Below, one piece after another: positions 1 through 7,774 of a stretch of DNA of 36,157 bases. Position 1 is the stretch's first letter. Each line of letters opens with the position of its first letter. The DNA is from Propionibacteriaceae bacterium. Its GTDB lineage: Bacteria > Actinomycetota > Actinomycetes > Propionibacteriales > Propionibacteriaceae. The position numbers were made by a program, and so were the translations under genes. Under the pieces are notes generated by a model. The model searched no databases and had not been told where the DNA came from. It worked only from the letters and a program-made list of their open reading frames with translations. The stretch lies in NCBI GenBank assembly GCA_031254155.1, contig JAIRVA010000060.1, positions 1 through 36,157 of the forward strand. Direction: 5' to 3'.

Positions 1-687
1 CCCGGACTCGGCGAAACACAAGGCATCGACGTTCTGCGCGCGGCCAAATTGGGGCTGTAACAAGGCTAGATACTGGGGGACGCCGCCGAAGATCATGTAG
101 CACTCGACCATCTGATAGCGGTTCATGACAAGGTTCCGCGCAGTCAGGAACTCCTCGCACTCGCCCAGCGTGAACGGCTGGAGGTTGATCGTGGCGGTGA
201 GACGGTTGTGCAATCCGCCGCGGGTGGTGAGCAGCCGGTCCGTCATCCACGATGTCGACGAACCGCAGACGATGAGGAGCAGGTCGGGCCGGGTCGACCC
301 CCAGCTGTTCCAGAACTCGCCGAGGGCCTCGAGCAGGCCGGATCGGGCCGTCGCCAGCCAGGGGAGTTCGTCAATAAACACCACTTTCTTGCCTGGGCGG
401 GGGTCGGTTTCGAGGAGGGTACGCAGGGTCGCGAAGGCGTCCGGCCAGGTCCGTGAGGGTGGGTACGTGCCGTGGCGGGCCGCTGCCCGGTCGAATGCGG
501 CCATTTGCTCGCTCCGCGAGGCCAGCGTACCCGTGAGGTCGAACGCCAGTCGGTCAGCGAAGAACTCGCGGATCAGGTACGTCTTGCCGACCCGGCGCCG
601 ACCCATGACGGCCAGAAACTCAGGATGCGTGGAGGCCTCCAGCCGGGCGAGGGTCTGACGTTCCTGGCGGCGGCCGATGATCTGCAT
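1..687 (-). CDS. AAA ATPase of the DUF234/DUF4143-like (archaeal-type ATPase) family, C-terminus cut by window edge
   Basis: Minus strand reads MQIIGRRQERQTLARLEASTHPEFLAVMGRRRVGKTYLIREFFADRLAFDLTG...KKVVFIDELPWLATARSGLLEALGEFWNSWG...LLLIVCGSSTSWM: P-loop GRRRVGKT, Walker B VFIDELPW. Open to position 1. Confidence 0.85.
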   Translation of the reverse strand, partial: MQIIGRRQERQTLARLEASTHPEFLAVMGRRRVGKTYLIREFFADRLAFDLTGTLASRSEQMAAFDRAAARHGTYPPSRTWPDAFATLRTLLETDPRPGKKVVFIDELPWLATARSGLLEALGEFWNSWGSTRPDLLLIVCGSSTSWMTDRLLTTRGGLHNRLTATINLQPFTLGECEEFLTARNLVMNRYQMVECYMIFGGVPQYLALLQPQFGRAQNVDALCFAESG

Positions 688-698
688 CTCTCCTCCTT

Positions 699-746
699 GA
701 TAACTCGCTCTAATGGTACCTCAGAACGGAGTTAGAGCGAGTTATC
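699..746. repeat. Perfect 15-bp inverted repeat GATAACTCGCTCTAA ... TTAGAGCGAGTTATC (18-bp spacer) upstream of the ATPase gene
   Basis: Arms 699-713 and 732-746 are exact reverse complements. Confidence 0.9.
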
Positions 747-759
747 TTTCGGATGAAGG

Positions 760-1728
760 TCAGGTTCCGGCGGCTGGGGCGGCGCGTACCAGACAGTTCA
801 TGACCAGGTTACACATCACGTCTTTCTCCTCCGGCTTGGACAGGGCGATCATGAGGGTGAGGCCCGCGAGGGCGGCGTTGTCGATGAGGGGTGTCCCCAG
901 GGCATCGGTGAGGGCCGAGTTCTGATTGAGGAAGTACGCGAACAGCCCGGCGGCGATCCGCTTGTTCCCGTCGATGAATGAGTGGTTCTTCACGACGAGA
1001 TACAACAGGTTCGCGGCCTTCTCTTGGAGGGTCGGGTAGAACTCCTGGTCGCCGTACCCCTGGTAGATCGTCGCGAGTGAACTGCGGAACGACTCGTCGC
1101 GTTCGACGCCGAACAGATCGGAGTCTGCCGAGAACCGCATCGCATCGACAAAGGCCCGGGCCTCGGCGTAGTCCAACTGCCAGTCGCCGGGTTGTCCCTT
1201 GGGCTTGGACAGACGCTGATGATCGTAGTCGTCGAGCAGTGTCAGCCCGGCTGCGTACCGCTGGAGCACGCTCGCGATCCCCGCGACCTCGTCTTGCTCC
1301 GACCGGGCGATGATTTCCAGCGCCTGGTTGAGTTGGTCGAGCCGGCGCGGGTTGACGGTGTAGCCCTTGAGCATGTGGTCGCGGAGGATCGGTGTCGCCC
1401 ACCGCCGGAACTGCACGCCGCGTGGTGACTGGACGCGATAGCCCACGGAAATGATGACGTCGAGATCGGCCACTTGTGTCGGACGTCCGCCGACAGTTTT
1501 AGGCAGATTTTGCCTAAAACTCTGTTTGGAGACCTCGCCGTCCCGCAATGCCTTGCGCGCATGCTTTGCGATGACCGATTGATCGCGCTCGAACAGATCG
1601 GCCATCTGCTGGTACGTTAGCCACACGGTGTCGTCTTCGATCCGTACGTCGAGGCTGATGACGCCGTCATCAGTCGTGTAGATCAGGATCTCCCCGGGTG
1701 GGGAAATCTCCGTGATCGGGTTTGCCAT
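760..1728 (-). CDS. RhuM-like N-terminal domain fused to Fic/DOC domain protein
   Basis: 322 aa; WLTYQQMADLFERDQSVIAKHARKAL...VGYRVQSPRGVQFRRWATPILRDHMLKGYTVN (RhuM family) and Fic motif HSFIDGNKRIAAGLF. Confidence 0.9.
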   Translation of the reverse strand: MANPITEISPPGEILIYTTDDGVISLDVRIEDDTVWLTYQQMADLFERDQSVIAKHARKALRDGEVSKQSFRQNLPKTVGGRPTQVADLDVIISVGYRVQSPRGVQFRRWATPILRDHMLKGYTVNPRRLDQLNQALEIIARSEQDEVAGIASVLQRYAAGLTLLDDYDHQRLSKPKGQPGDWQLDYAEARAFVDAMRFSADSDLFGVERDESFRSSLATIYQGYGDQEFYPTLQEKAANLLYLVVKNHSFIDGNKRIAAGLFAYFLNQNSALTDALGTPLIDNAALAGLTLMIALSKPEEKDVMCNLVMNCLVRAAPAAGT

Positions 1729-1849
1729 GGTTCTTCCTTCCTTAACTATGAAACCACGTTAGCAAGGAGGTCGGACAATTTTCGGACCAGGTGCGGCGGG
1801 GTGGTCGGCTTGTCGGGGGTGGCCTTGGTGAGGGTGAACCCGGGCGCGT

Positions 1850-1955
1850 CGGCGAAGCCAGTACGTCGGGGAGGAGGCGGACCGGAACCGCCGTCCGAAC
1901 CAAGTACCCGTTCGAGTTGCGCGAGAAGCGGCCCGGAGTGAGTGGGTCCTGGAAA
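1850..1955 (+). pseudogene. Remnant of a PIN-domain toxin gene paralogous to the one at 6895-7548
   Basis: Plus-strand reading YVGEEADRNRRPNQVPVRVAREAARSEWVL matches HVEEEADRNRRPNQAPVRVAREAAQMEWSL of the intact PIN protein. No ATG or complete ORF around it. Confidence 0.7.
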
Positions 1956-1957
1956 TG

Positions 1958-1991
1958 ACTGTGGGGGCAAGATTGTCCTTGCCCCCACAGT
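1958..1991 (-). terminator. Intrinsic-type hairpin downstream of the LRR gene
   Basis: ACTGTGGGGGCAAG-attgtc-CTTGCCCCCACAGT, perfect 14-bp stem with 6-nt loop, 11 nt past the LRR stop codon. No U-tract. Confidence 0.8.
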
Positions 1992-2001
1992 GGTTGTTGG
2001 T

Positions 2002-4923
2002 TTAGTGGCTGTGGCGGGCCCGGCGGGCCATGGTGAGGGTGAACCCGGCCGAGGCGATCAGGCCGAACATCAACACCAAGGCCATGGTCGTGTTGGTCTG
2101 CGGCAACGCCGTACCCCCACCAGGGACCTTGGCCGCGGCGACCACGTCGAACGCGGCGTAGACCGTGCCCGACGTCTGGCCGATGAACTCGACCGTGTGC
2201 CGTCCCGTGGTGCTCGGCGCCGTGAATGTCACGGTGACCTTCCCGTTCGCGTCGGCGGTGAGGGTGCCCAGGTTGACCGGCGTGGAGTGCAACCACGCCA
2301 CGACCTGCTCACCGGGCAGGAAGCCCAACCCGTCGGAGGTTTGCGACGCACCAGCCGCCACCGACGGCCTGGCGATGTCGGCGGCGATGAAGTTGACCGG
2401 GATCGGCTCACCAATCGGGGTACCATCCAACGCGATCGTCACACTGTAGTTGCCGGGTTGGGCCGCGGCGACGGCGACCGTGTACGTGCCGTCGCCCTGG
2501 TCGACGAACGCGGTCACGGTCACGTTCGGGGAGGAGGGTACGGCGGTCAGGTCGCCCGCGTATCCGGTCAGCGGTTGTCCGTCGGCACTGTTGAGCGTGG
2601 TGACAAGGGTGTACGCGTCCGTACCGTCGGCGAGGCGGGCCGCCCCACCCGTGGTTGACACCTGGATGTCATCCCTGACCGCCGTGGACTCGGGGACCGA
2701 CGGGACATCGGGGACGGTGGCCGGGGCGACCACATCGAAGGCGGCGTAGACCGTACCCGACGTCTCACCGATGAAATCGACCGTGTGCCGACCCGTCGTG
2801 CTCGGCGCGGCGAACGTGACGGTGACCTTCCCGGCCGCGTCGGCGGTGAAGGTACCGAGGTTGACCAGGTCGGCGTGCAACCGGGCGACGACCGGTTCGC
2901 CGGGGAGGAAGCCCGAGCCAGTCGCAGTTTGCGTGGTACCAGCCGTGACCGACGGGTTGGCGATGGAGGCGGCGATGAAGTTGACCGGGATCGGGCTACC
3001 AATCGCGGCACCGTCCAACGCGATCGTGACGGTGTAGCTGCCGGGTTGGGCTGAGGCGGCGGTGACGGTGTAGGTGCCGTCGCCCTGGTCGACGACCGCG
3101 GTCACGGTCACGTCCGGGGAGGAGGGTACGACGGTCAGGTCGCCCGCGTATCCGGTCAGCGGTTGTCCGTCGGCACTGTTGAGTGTGGTGACAAGGGTGT
3201 ACGCGTCCGTACCGTCGGCGAGGCGGGCCGCCCCACCCGTGGCCGACCCCTGGGTGCCGTCCGTGGTGGCCGTGGACGCCGGGACCGACGGGACCGGCGG
3301 GGTGACCACGGGCGCCGGGGTGACGTTGACGTTCACCGTACCCGAGAAGAACGACACCGTGATCGGATCCGGCTGCCCCGGGCTGCACAGGTGTCCCCCT
3401 GTGTAGGACGAGTCGCGGCAGATCGTCGTGAACTGGTCGCCCCAGGCCAGGACGACGGGACCGACTGCGTTGTAGGTGATGGTGCCGACGGTTTGGTCAA
3501 TGGTCGCGTTACCGGACTTGACAGACCAGGCAATCGGGTGGGGGTCACTCGTTGCTGTCTTCACGATGGGTAGGGCGACGGTGGTGCCCACGACTGCGGG
3601 CGTGGTGATGGTCTGGTTAGTGACAGCGTAGTTGCTGACCTCAGTGGAGTATTCGCTTGGGAGTGTCGCCCAGGCTTGGTTGACTGTGGCCCAATCCAGC
3701 GAGGACACGTCTGTAATCTGGTTTCCGGCCAGAGTCCATATTCTCTCGGCATCTACCACCATCGGGTCGAACGGTGTGCTCGTGTTGATCCAGGCTGCCA
3801 ATGGCGTGATGTCTGAAATGTCGTTCCTATCCAGGTACAGCTTCCACAGGTCCGCGTCTGTAGCTACTAGTGTGCCCAGAGGCGCCACCTCGGCAATCTG
3901 ATTGTTTGATAGATCGAGTTCGGCAAGTCTCGTCAATCCAGCGACAGCGGTCACGTCGTTGATCTGGTTGTCGGAGAGGTGTAGGAAGCGTAGTCCTCTT
4001 AGGTCAGTGAGCGGCGTCAGGTTGCAAATTTGGTTGTCCGCGAGATAAAGCGTCGTCAGTCCCGTCAGATTGGCTAGTGGTGCTAGGTCACTGATCTGGC
4101 TCTCTGTGACGTCGAGCCGTGACATTGTGCTTAGTTCTGCCAGAGGTGCCAGATTACTCACCGGGTTGGCCGAGAGTCGAAGCCATGCCAGTCCCGTCAG
4201 TTTGGCTAGTGGCGTGAGGTCGCTGATTTGGTTCATGTCGAGGAACAGGTATTGCAGCATTGTCAGTCCGGCGAGCGGAGTCAGGTTGCTGATCTGGTTG
4301 TCTGTGAGGTAAAGCCATGTCAGCCCTGTTAGGTTGGTTAGGCCAGCGAGATCGCTGATCTGGTTGTCTGTGAGTTTCAGCGACGTCAGTCGCGGCAGGT
4401 TAGCTAGCGGTGCTATGTCGCTAATTTGGTTGCTGGAAAGGCTGAGCTGGTACAGGTTTGTCAGCCCGGCGAGTGGGGTGAGGTCGCTGATCTGGTTGCC
4501 GTCGAGGGAGAGCATCGTCAGCGCGGTCATGTCGGCGAGTGGGGTAAGGTCGCTGATCTGGTTGCCGGCGAGGGAAAGCGCCGTAAGGTCGGGATCGTTG
4601 AGGTACTGCAGACCCTCAAGTGAAGTGATCGACCTACTGGAGCAGGACAGGGAGTCAGGGCTCGAGTTCGACCAGGCGGCCACGAGGGCGTCAAGGTCGG
4701 CCTGGGAGATGGAGTCGGCTTCGGTGTCGTAGCCGGGGTGGCCGGGTGAGGCGCCCGTACCCCAATGGTGCATGGTGTCGGCGATGCACTGTCGTAATCC
4801 CTGGTCGGGGATGAGGTTGACTTCGGTGGCTTGGGCGAGGGTGGGTACGGTGAGGGTACCCACGGTGAGGGCGGCCGCGAAAGCAAGCGCGAGTAGGCGA
4901 GTGAGTGAACGGTGCATGTGCAT
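2002..4923 (-). CDS. Internalin-like leucine-rich-repeat cell-surface protein with signal peptide, two near-duplicate Ig-like domains and C-terminal sorting-like signal (LPQTN + TM + RRARHSH)
   Basis: 973 aa; N-terminal signal peptide; about a dozen LTxLxxLxLxxNQISDLTPLA repeats; C-terminus ALPQTNTTMALVLMFGLIASAGFTLTMARRARHSH. An alternative ATG at 4919 fits the upstream AGGGG better. Confidence 0.93.
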   Translation of the reverse strand: MHMHRSLTRLLALAFAAALTVGTLTVPTLAQATEVNLIPDQGLRQCIADTMHHWGTGASPGHPGYDTEADSISQADLDALVAAWSNSSPDSLSCSSRSITSLEGLQYLNDPDLTALSLAGNQISDLTPLADMTALTMLSLDGNQISDLTPLAGLTNLYQLSLSSNQISDIAPLANLPRLTSLKLTDNQISDLAGLTNLTGLTWLYLTDNQISNLTPLAGLTMLQYLFLDMNQISDLTPLAKLTGLAWLRLSANPVSNLAPLAELSTMSRLDVTESQISDLAPLANLTGLTTLYLADNQICNLTPLTDLRGLRFLHLSDNQINDVTAVAGLTRLAELDLSNNQIAEVAPLGTLVATDADLWKLYLDRNDISDITPLAAWINTSTPFDPMVVDAERIWTLAGNQITDVSSLDWATVNQAWATLPSEYSTEVSNYAVTNQTITTPAVVGTTVALPIVKTATSDPHPIAWSVKSGNATIDQTVGTITYNAVGPVVLAWGDQFTTICRDSSYTGGHLCSPGQPDPITVSFFSGTVNVNVTPAPVVTPPVPSVPASTATTDGTQGSATGGAARLADGTDAYTLVTTLNSADGQPLTGYAGDLTVVPSSPDVTVTAVVDQGDGTYTVTAASAQPGSYTVTIALDGAAIGSPIPVNFIAASIANPSVTAGTTQTATGSGFLPGEPVVARLHADLVNLGTFTADAAGKVTVTFAAPSTTGRHTVDFIGETSGTVYAAFDVVAPATVPDVPSVPESTAVRDDIQVSTTGGAARLADGTDAYTLVTTLNSADGQPLTGYAGDLTAVPSSPNVTVTAFVDQGDGTYTVAVAAAQPGNYSVTIALDGTPIGEPIPVNFIAADIARPSVAAGASQTSDGLGFLPGEQVVAWLHSTPVNLGTLTADANGKVTVTFTAPSTTGRHTVEFIGQTSGTVYAAFDVVAAAKVPGGGTALPQTNTTMALVLMFGLIASAGFTLTMARRARHSH
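2141..3268 (-). repeat. Tandem duplication of an approx 588-bp segment encoding the Ig-like domains
   Basis: For example accacgtcgaacgcggcgtagaccgtgcccgacgtct at 2141 and accacatcgaaggcggcgtagaccgtacccgacgtct at 2729. The offset is still 588 at ccccacccgt (2643 / 3231). Confidence 0.9.
3880..4640 (-). repeat. Tandem approx 66-bp (22-aa) LRR-coding repeats
   Basis: Recurring gctgatctggttgtc / NQISDLTPLAxLT units on the minus strand. Confidence 0.85.
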
Positions 4924-4976
4924 CCCCTGTCAGATGGTGAGCGACCTGTCCGATCAGGCCACTTCTCCCGGTTCTG

Positions 4977-5007
4977 AATGTATTCTCTCTCTCTCTCTCT
5001 CTGTCAA
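4977..5007 (-). promoter_or_regulatory. Predicted promoter of the LRR gene: TTGACA (5007-5002), spacer made of a GA tract, TACATT (4982-4977)
   Basis: Minus strand reads TTGACA-GAGAGAGAGAGAGAGAGAA-TACATT. The spacer is 19 nt and 18 nt of it is pure GA repeat. Plus-strand TC run spans 4984-5002. Confidence 0.7.
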
Positions 5008-5035
5008 CATGCCTTCACCAGTGCGGGTAAAACTG

Positions 5036-5338
5036 CTAGTGGGGAGGCCCAACCTGCTTCCACAGTCTTCCGTAAGTGGTGGGATCAGACAGGCCAATCG
5101 GCTCGTCCGGCTCGACGCCGGGAAACTCGTCCGCCAATACCGATGCAACCTGGGCCGCCCGCCACCGGCCATAGCGGTCAACCTCGGAGTCAGTCACCCG
5201 CCAGCACGTCCCCTTCCGTACCGCCTGAACGATCCCGTCAGCGATGTGACGGTGGATCGTGGCTGTCGAGACGCCCAGCATCGCAGCGACCTCTGCGGGG
5301 GAGTACGTCTCTTCGACGGCTATCATCATCTCCGCCAT
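5036..5338 (-). CDS. Small helix-turn-helix (excisionase/MerR-type) DNA-binding protein
   Basis: MAEMMIAVEETYSPAEVAAMLGVSTATIHRHIADGIVQAVRKGTCWRVTDSEVDRYGRW. ATG lies 1 nt past the TGA of the upstream LCP gene, so the track's longer start is unlikely. Confidence 0.75.
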   Translation of the reverse strand: MAEMMIAVEETYSPAEVAAMLGVSTATIHRHIADGIVQAVRKGTCWRVTDSEVDRYGRWRAAQVASVLADEFPGVEPDEPIGLSDPTTYGRLWKQVGPPH

Positions 5339-5339
5339 G

Positions 5340-6416
5340 TCAGAGTCCGCAGGTGGTGGTGAGGTCGGAAGTGGAGGTACCCTTGCCCGTACCGCTCGTG
5401 CCGCCCGACCCACTCGTACCGGAACCGCCCGACCCGCCTTGGTCAAGACCCTCGACCTCGGTGATGGACCCGGCCACGAGGGTGCGGATCTGGGCGTAGT
5501 CAGGGTTCAGGGGGTCGATCAGGGGCGGGGTGAGGCTGAGGCCGCTGACGGTCCACGTCGTGGCCTTCGACGCGAGCCCGGTCAGGGTCGTGACTTGGCC
5601 GACGGGGATGTTCGTCCGGGCCATCTGGGTGGCCGCGTCGGACAAGGACAGGAAGTGGGTCGCCAGGGTCGACGGGTCGAGGCTGTTGACGGCGGCGAGC
5701 ATGACGCACTTCTGCCGGACCATGCGGGCGTAATCGTCGGTGTTGACGCGCGTCCGGACGTACCACAGGGCCTCCTCGCCGCTGAAATGGTGGGGGCCGG
5801 GTTCGATCCAGTACGCGGTCTGCCCGAGCGCGCCGACCGGGACGCGCGCCCGGATGTCCAGGTCGATGCCGCCGAGCGCGTCGATCAGCTGCTCGAAACC
5901 GTCCATGTCGATGAACGCGTAATAGTTCATGGTTAACCCGGTGATGCCCTCGACGGCGTCGATCATGGCCTGCGAGCCGGGGTCGCGGCTGCCGGGGTAG
6001 AGATCGGCGTTGTCAAGCCCGGTTTGGTACGCCATGGTCAACATGCAGGGCTCGGTCGCCTGGTTCGGGCACACGTACCCGTCCGGGTACTTGGCCGCCA
6101 GGGGTGACGTGGCCACGAAGGGTACGCGGACGAGGTTGCGTGGGATGGAGATCATCAGCGTCCGGCCCGTGACGGCGTCGACGCTCACCACCGTCGTCGA
6201 GTCGGCGCGCGCGCCGTCCCGCCAGTCCGCGGAGTCGGAGCCGATCAGCAAGACGTTGTAGCGCCCGTTGACCGGGGCCGTCTCGCCGCCGCCCGGCAGG
6301 ACGGCCCGGACGTTCGACCACACCCGGAACCCGACCACGCCGGCCACGACGAGGACCACGGCCAGTACGATGAGGACAATTGTCCGTACTCGTGGACGGT
6401 GAAACCGGATGCCCAT
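5340..6416 (-). CDS. LytR-CpsA-Psr (LCP) family cell-wall glycopolymer transferase
   Basis: 358 aa; N-terminal TM; YNVLLIGSDSADWRDGARADSTTVVSVDAVTGRTLMISIPRNLVRVP...FEQLIDALGGIDLDI...YVRTRVNTDDYARMVRQKCVM. Confidence 0.93.
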   Translation of the reverse strand: MGIRFHRPRVRTIVLIVLAVVLVVAGVVGFRVWSNVRAVLPGGGETAPVNGRYNVLLIGSDSADWRDGARADSTTVVSVDAVTGRTLMISIPRNLVRVPFVATSPLAAKYPDGYVCPNQATEPCMLTMAYQTGLDNADLYPGSRDPGSQAMIDAVEGITGLTMNYYAFIDMDGFEQLIDALGGIDLDIRARVPVGALGQTAYWIEPGPHHFSGEEALWYVRTRVNTDDYARMVRQKCVMLAAVNSLDPSTLATHFLSLSDAATQMARTNIPVGQVTTLTGLASKATTWTVSGLSLTPPLIDPLNPDYAQIRTLVAGSITEVEGLDQGGSGGSGTSGSGGTSGTGKGTSTSDLTTTCGL

Positions 6417-6556
6417 GTTCGCTCCTCTCGTTCGGACAACGTCCTCACCTTACTCCGTCAGACCCCTCCCGCGCAGAACGCGAGACTCATTTCAGATTGA
6501 ACAGTTTGGGCGGTTTATCTGGTCAGTGGTGGTACGCTGGGAGCGTGAGTACGGTG

Positions 6557-6895
6557 ATGACTTTGGAGCCCGAGGTCTTCCAGGGAACAACAGAGGAGTT
6601 GTCGGGCTGGGAAGAGGCGTTGATCTCGTTCGTGCGGGAGGCGGCTCAGTCTGGGCAGGCGGTGGTCGTCAGCACGGAGACGAGGTCGTTCACACCGGAA
6701 GAAGCCGCCCGTCGGCTCATGGTGTCCCGCTCGACCATCTCCCGGCGGATCGCCGACGGCGAGATCCGCGCGATCAAGGTCGGCAACCGCCACCGGATCC
6801 CGTACGCCGAAGTCCGCCGACACTGGGAGGGATCCATGCAGACGATGTCGAGGGTCGTGGCACCTGACATCGAAGCAGATCTGTTTGGCGACTGA
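6557..6895 (+). CDS. HTH (excisionase-type) putative antitoxin for downstream PIN protein
   Basis: MTLEPEVFQGTTEEL...FTPEEAARRLMVSRSTISRRIADGEIRAIKVGNRHRIPYAEVRRHW. TGATG stop/start overlap with the PIN gene at 6893-6897. A GTG start at 6545 is also possible. Confidence 0.8.
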   Translation: MTLEPEVFQGTTEELSGWEEALISFVREAAQSGQAVVVSTETRSFTPEEAARRLMVSRSTISRRIADGEIRAIKVGNRHRIPYAEVRRHWEGSMQTMSRVVAPDIEADLFGD

Positions 6896-7548
6896 TGCGG
6901 CCACTCGTCTTTCTTGATGCCAACGTCCTGGCGAAACCCGTGACCCGCACGTTACTCGTCTACGCAGGCAACTTGAGTGGTTACGATGTGGCGTGGAGTC
7001 GGCACGTCGAGGAGGAGGCAGATCGGAACCGTCGTCCGAACCAGGCCCCCGTTCGAGTTGCGCGAGAAGCCGCGCAGATGGAATGGTCTCTCGCTGGCGT
7101 GCGGGCTGATCGGTACGAGTCAACGGAACCGGGGGATCGCCAGGTAGTCGCCGATGCTGTCGCGGCGGACGCAATCTTCATCATCACCGAGGACGTGGAT
7201 GACTTCGGGCTGACAGACTTAGTCGTGGCAGGTATGGCGGCCGTCAACCCCGACCTGTTTTTGTCTGTACGGGCGACTGACGACGGTTATGCCCAGGCCA
7301 TTCGGCTCATGTCGGCGGGCATGACTAACCCATGCCGCACACCCGAGGAGTTACACGCTCGACTTGGTCGGCAGCACCCACTGACGACGAAGGCGCACCG
7401 ATCCGTCTTTGACGCCAAACCATTGCCACCTGTCAACAATCCGCCGGGCGTGCTCTATCGGGGGCAGCGTTGTTTGGCCTGCCTTGGTGTCCGGGAAGGA
7501 CTCACCGCTGGTGTCTGTGATGGCTGCCGGGAGTCCACTGAGGGTTGA
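6895..7548 (+). CDS. PIN-domain putative toxin with C-terminal CxxC...CxxC zinc-ribbon-like tail
   Basis: MRPLVFLDANVLAKPVTR...DAIFIITEDVDDFG; C-terminal RCLACLGVREGLTAGVCDGC. Confidence 0.83.
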   Translation: MRPLVFLDANVLAKPVTRTLLVYAGNLSGYDVAWSRHVEEEADRNRRPNQAPVRVAREAAQMEWSLAGVRADRYESTEPGDRQVVADAVAADAIFIITEDVDDFGLTDLVVAGMAAVNPDLFLSVRATDDGYAQAIRLMSAGMTNPCRTPEELHARLGRQHPLTTKAHRSVFDAKPLPPVNNPPGVLYRGQRCLACLGVREGLTAGVCDGCRESTEG

Positions 7549-7774
7549 CAAGGGGCGCCATGGAGCTTGCCTGATCGACTTGGTGAACTGATGTGGTGTT
7601 GGAGTCTGGGAGATGTTGGTGGGGGACAAGGTTGTCCGACTTGCCCAGGAATTTTACCCGTGCTATCAAGTACCGCCTCCGGCCGCGGGCGTCTGCTCCT
7701 TCGACTCCGACTTCGCCCGCTTTCCGACCGTGACCTGGGCACGACCACCTGACCTGGGTACGTGACCGTCGCGT

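Noticed and set aside
1862-1940. Conserved block first considered as a tRNA or attB-like dispersed repeat
   Set aside because: No cloverleaf fit; differences from the second copy are mostly synonymous in the PIN reading frame, so a gene remnant explains it better.
3880-4640. Regularly spaced repeats resembling a CRISPR-like array
   Set aside because: They are 66-bp in-frame LRR-coding repeats with no unique spacers and no cas genes.
6374-6385. 12-bp perfect palindrome GGACAATTGTCC near the start of the LCP gene
   Set aside because: Lies inside the coding sequence (TIVLIV); a single 12-mer, no clear second site with matching geometry.
7621-7650. GGACAA-gg-TTGTCC inverted repeat after the PIN gene
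   Set aside because: Only 6-bp arms and no tract; possible weak terminator but not strong enough to annotate.
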